DNA of 64,000 nucleotides, taken from contig PKDD01000139.1 in assembly GCA_002862465.1 (NCBI GenBank), positions 1-64,000 of the forward strand, read 5' to 3'. Made by a program: the position numbers and the translations under genes. This document shows positions 61,788-64,000 of this stretch, piece by piece. Each line of letters begins with the position of its first letter. The first letter of the stretch is position 1. The notes below the pieces were generated by a model. It saw nothing but the letters and a program-made list of their open reading frames with translations, was not told the DNA's origin and did not search any database. The DNA comes from Haliea sp. (GTDB taxonomy: Bacteria; Pseudomonadota; Gammaproteobacteria; Pseudomonadales; Halieaceae).

Positions 61788-62570
61788 TTGTCTAGCCGTT
61801 ACAACGTCTCCGCTTCAGAATTCGATGCGCCATCAGTCGTGCCGCGTCACGTGGCTATCATTATGGATGGTAATAATCGCTGGGAAAAACATAGAGGTTT
61901 GACGGGTTCCAAGGGTCACCGCGCAGGTGTAGAGGCGGTGCGAGAGGTGATGCGTGCCTGCAAGAATCACGGGGTCGAAGTGCTGACCTTGTTCGCATTT
62001 AGCAGTGAAAACTGGGGTAGGCCGGTATCAGAGGTGCGTGCTTTGCTTGCGCTTTTATCCCGTTACCTGCGTAATGAAGTCAGAGAATTACACAAAGATG
62101 GTATTCGCGTGCGGTTTATTGGCAAGCGAGAGGGCTTTAGTCAGAGACAACAGAAACTTATGCAAGAGGCTGAAGATCTGACTCGCGATAATATGTGCGC
62201 GACTATAGTTATCGCCGTGGACTACGGTGGCCAGTGGGATATTGCTCAGGCCACTCAAGCGCTGGCTCGGCAGGTTCAGGCGGGAAGTTTGCAAGCAGAC
62301 GATATTACTCCAGAGCTCATTGGCCATAATATGTCTATTAGTGATTTGCCGCGACCAGATTTATGTATTCGCACGGGCGGCGACTTTCGCATCAGTAATT
62401 TTATGCTGTGGCAGTTTGCGTACACGGAGCTATATTTTACCGATATTTTGTGGCCTGATTTTACGGAGTCTGAATTCGCATCTGCCCTTGATGAATATAG
62501 TCGACGCGAACGTCGTTTCGGTGGCAGAGAGCCCGACGATCTGGTCGCAGGCCGCAGTTACAATGCTTAA
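61788..62570 (+). CDS. uppS: Undecaprenyl diphosphate synthase (TTG start likely)
   Basis: HVAIIMDGNNRWEKHRGL, TLFAFSSENWGRP, LCIRTGGDFRISNFMLWQ. Confidence 0.97.
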   Translation: MSSRYNVSASEFDAPSVVPRHVAIIMDGNNRWEKHRGLTGSKGHRAGVEAVREVMRACKNHGVEVLTLFAFSSENWGRPVSEVRALLALLSRYLRNEVRELHKDGIRVRFIGKREGFSQRQQKLMQEAEDLTRDNMCATIVIAVDYGGQWDIAQATQALARQVQAGSLQADDITPELIGHNMSISDLPRPDLCIRTGGDFRISNFMLWQFAYTELYFTDILWPDFTESEFASALDEYSRRERRFGGREPDDLVAGRSYNA

Positions 62571-63399
62571 ACAGAGAGTCTTTACTTCGCTGATAATGGC
62601 GGGATTATTTTGCGGGGCTATCGCCTACTTTTCGTTGCCACTCTTGGCCCTAATTTTTGCGATTCTTATTGCTTTGGGCGCTTGGGAATGGTCAAAAATG
62701 TCTGGTTGGGAGCATCCGATCGCGCGAATTATATATGTGCTGACGATACTCGCAGCGCTGGGGATCGTTTACGCTTACTGTCAACTTGGAGTTGCGCCGC
62801 TGAGGGGCGAGGTGCAGCCTTTGCTCGGATTTGCTTGCCTATGGTGGTCGTTCGCGCTGTTATGGGTTAAGGGGTTTCCTCACAGCGCGGTTTTTTGGCG
62901 TAGCGTTGGTATGCGCAGCTTGATGGGGATGCTAGTGCTTGTGCCAGGCTGGATGTCTTCCGTCTACCTGCTCAGCTTCCAAGGAGGTGGGATATTAATG
63001 GTGGCCATGGTTCTGATTACGGCAACTGCCGACATAGGTGCATATTTTACTGGTAGGCGCTTTGGTAAGCACAAGTTGGCCGTGTCGGTGAGCCCCTCCA
63101 AAACTTGGGAGGGTTTTTGGGGAGGCTTGGCCGCTTGCGCGCTATTAGCATTAATACTGTGGAGTTTGTTGCCGAGTCATGCTGCACATATTGGACTAGC
63201 GGCGGTTGTGTTGGTCACAGTGATGACCGCTCTTGCCTCGGTGATTGGCGATCTCACCGTGAGCATGGTAAAGCGTGAGAGCGGTGTCAAGGACAGCGGC
63301 AGTCTGCTGCCGGGTCATGGTGGGGTGCTGGATCGTTTAGACAGTTTGTGCGGTGCGGCGCCGGTATTCGCACTGGGTCTAGTGTTGGTAGATTGGTAG
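62563..63399 (+). CDS. cdsA: Phosphatidate cytidylyltransferase
   Basis: [46 protein letters not shown]; starts at ATGCTTAA overlap with uppS. Confidence 0.95.
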   Translation: MLKQRVFTSLIMAGLFCGAIAYFSLPLLALIFAILIALGAWEWSKMSGWEHPIARIIYVLTILAALGIVYAYCQLGVAPLRGEVQPLLGFACLWWSFALLWVKGFPHSAVFWRSVGMRSLMGMLVLVPGWMSSVYLLSFQGGGILMVAMVLITATADIGAYFTGRRFGKHKLAVSVSPSKTWEGFWGGLAACALLALILWSLLPSHAAHIGLAAVVLVTVMTALASVIGDLTVSMVKRESGVKDSGSLLPGHGGVLDRLDSLCGAAPVFALGLVLVDW

Positions 63400-63401
63400 C
63401 C

Positions 63402-64000
63402 ATGGCTAGGGTTAGACGCAGAATTAGCGTACTCGGATCCACTGGGTCTATCGGGGTCAATACGCTCGACGTGATAGCCCAGCATCCCGATCGTTTTGAA
63501 GTTTATGCACTGGCGGCGAATTCATCGGTGGATGCCATGTTGGCCCAATGCATAGCGTTTGCGCCTCGCTATGCGGTGATGATGGATGAGGCAGCGGCGA
63601 CTTTGCTGCGACAGCGATTGCCGGTCGATTCTGACACCGAAGTAAAGCACGGCGAGAGCAGCTTGGCGGCGGTGGTTACTGCGCCAGAAGTCGACATGGT
63701 GATGGCGGCTATTGTGGGTGCGGCGGGCTTGCCCTCCACTCTAGCGGCTGCGCTGGCGGGGAAAACCCTATTATTGGCAAATAAAGAATCCCTGGTAATG
63801 GGGGGGCATTTGTTGATGCAGGCGGTGCGTCAGTCTGGCGCAAGACTGTTGCCCATTGACAGTGAGCACAATGCAATTTTTCAGTGTTTGCCGGCAGATG
63901 ATCAGGAGACGCCAGTCCACAAGGGTGTCAGCAAAGTGCTGTTGACGGCTTCTGGAGGGCCCTTTCGCGGCTGGAGTTATGCGCAAATGACTCAGGCCAC
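63402..64000 (+). CDS. dxr: 1-deoxy-D-xylulose 5-phosphate reductoisomerase, N-terminal part (truncated by window end)
   Basis: Translation [42 protein letters not shown]...[12 protein letters not shown]; not in ORF track because no stop is reached. Confidence 0.96.
   Translation, partial: MARVRRRISVLGSTGSIGVNTLDVIAQHPDRFEVYALAANSSVDAMLAQCIAFAPRYAVMMDEAAATLLRQRLPVDSDTEVKHGESSLAAVVTAPEVDMVMAAIVGAAGLPSTLAAALAGKTLLLANKESLVMGGHLLMQAVRQSGARLLPIDSEHNAIFQCLPADDQETPVHKGVSKVLLTASGGPFRGWSYAQMTQA

Noticed and set aside
62227-62562. Upstream extension of the cdsA ORF (in-frame from 62227)
   Set aside because: It overlaps uppS in another frame; the ATG at 62563 gives the normal CdsA N-terminus [14 protein letters not shown]

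Overview
Chromosomal window from a gammaproteobacterium. Gene content and order (rnfABCDGE-metG-mrp-dcd, purMN-hda, dapCDE-glnD-map / rpsB-tsf-pyrH-frr-uppS-cdsA-dxr) resemble Pseudomonas/Cellvibrionales-type genomes. It opens with the 3' end of a 5S rRNA gene and its terminator, and closes inside dxr, which is truncated by the window edge and missing from the ORF track. Nearly everything is core housekeeping. I see no CRISPR array, prophage, transposase, toxin-antitoxin or recognisable defence island. The less ordinary items are: (i) an apparently structured + strand RNA ending in a strong intrinsic terminator between cysK and a tlpA-like gene, with no + strand CDS feeding it; (ii) an unlisted 54-aa entericidin-like lipoprotein gene; (iii) a probable very divergent holD (DNA polymerase III psi) next to rimI; (iv) a PTPS-family enzyme with Glu-x-x-HGHNY instead of the QueD Cys motif, divergent from an SDR gene; (v) a thiolase/DUF35 pair lacking the usual GHP motif; (vi) an 11-bp perfect inverted repeat between an RND efflux operon and a maoC gene. 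These are sequence-based hypotheses. No database search was run and I do not claim a wholly new system.
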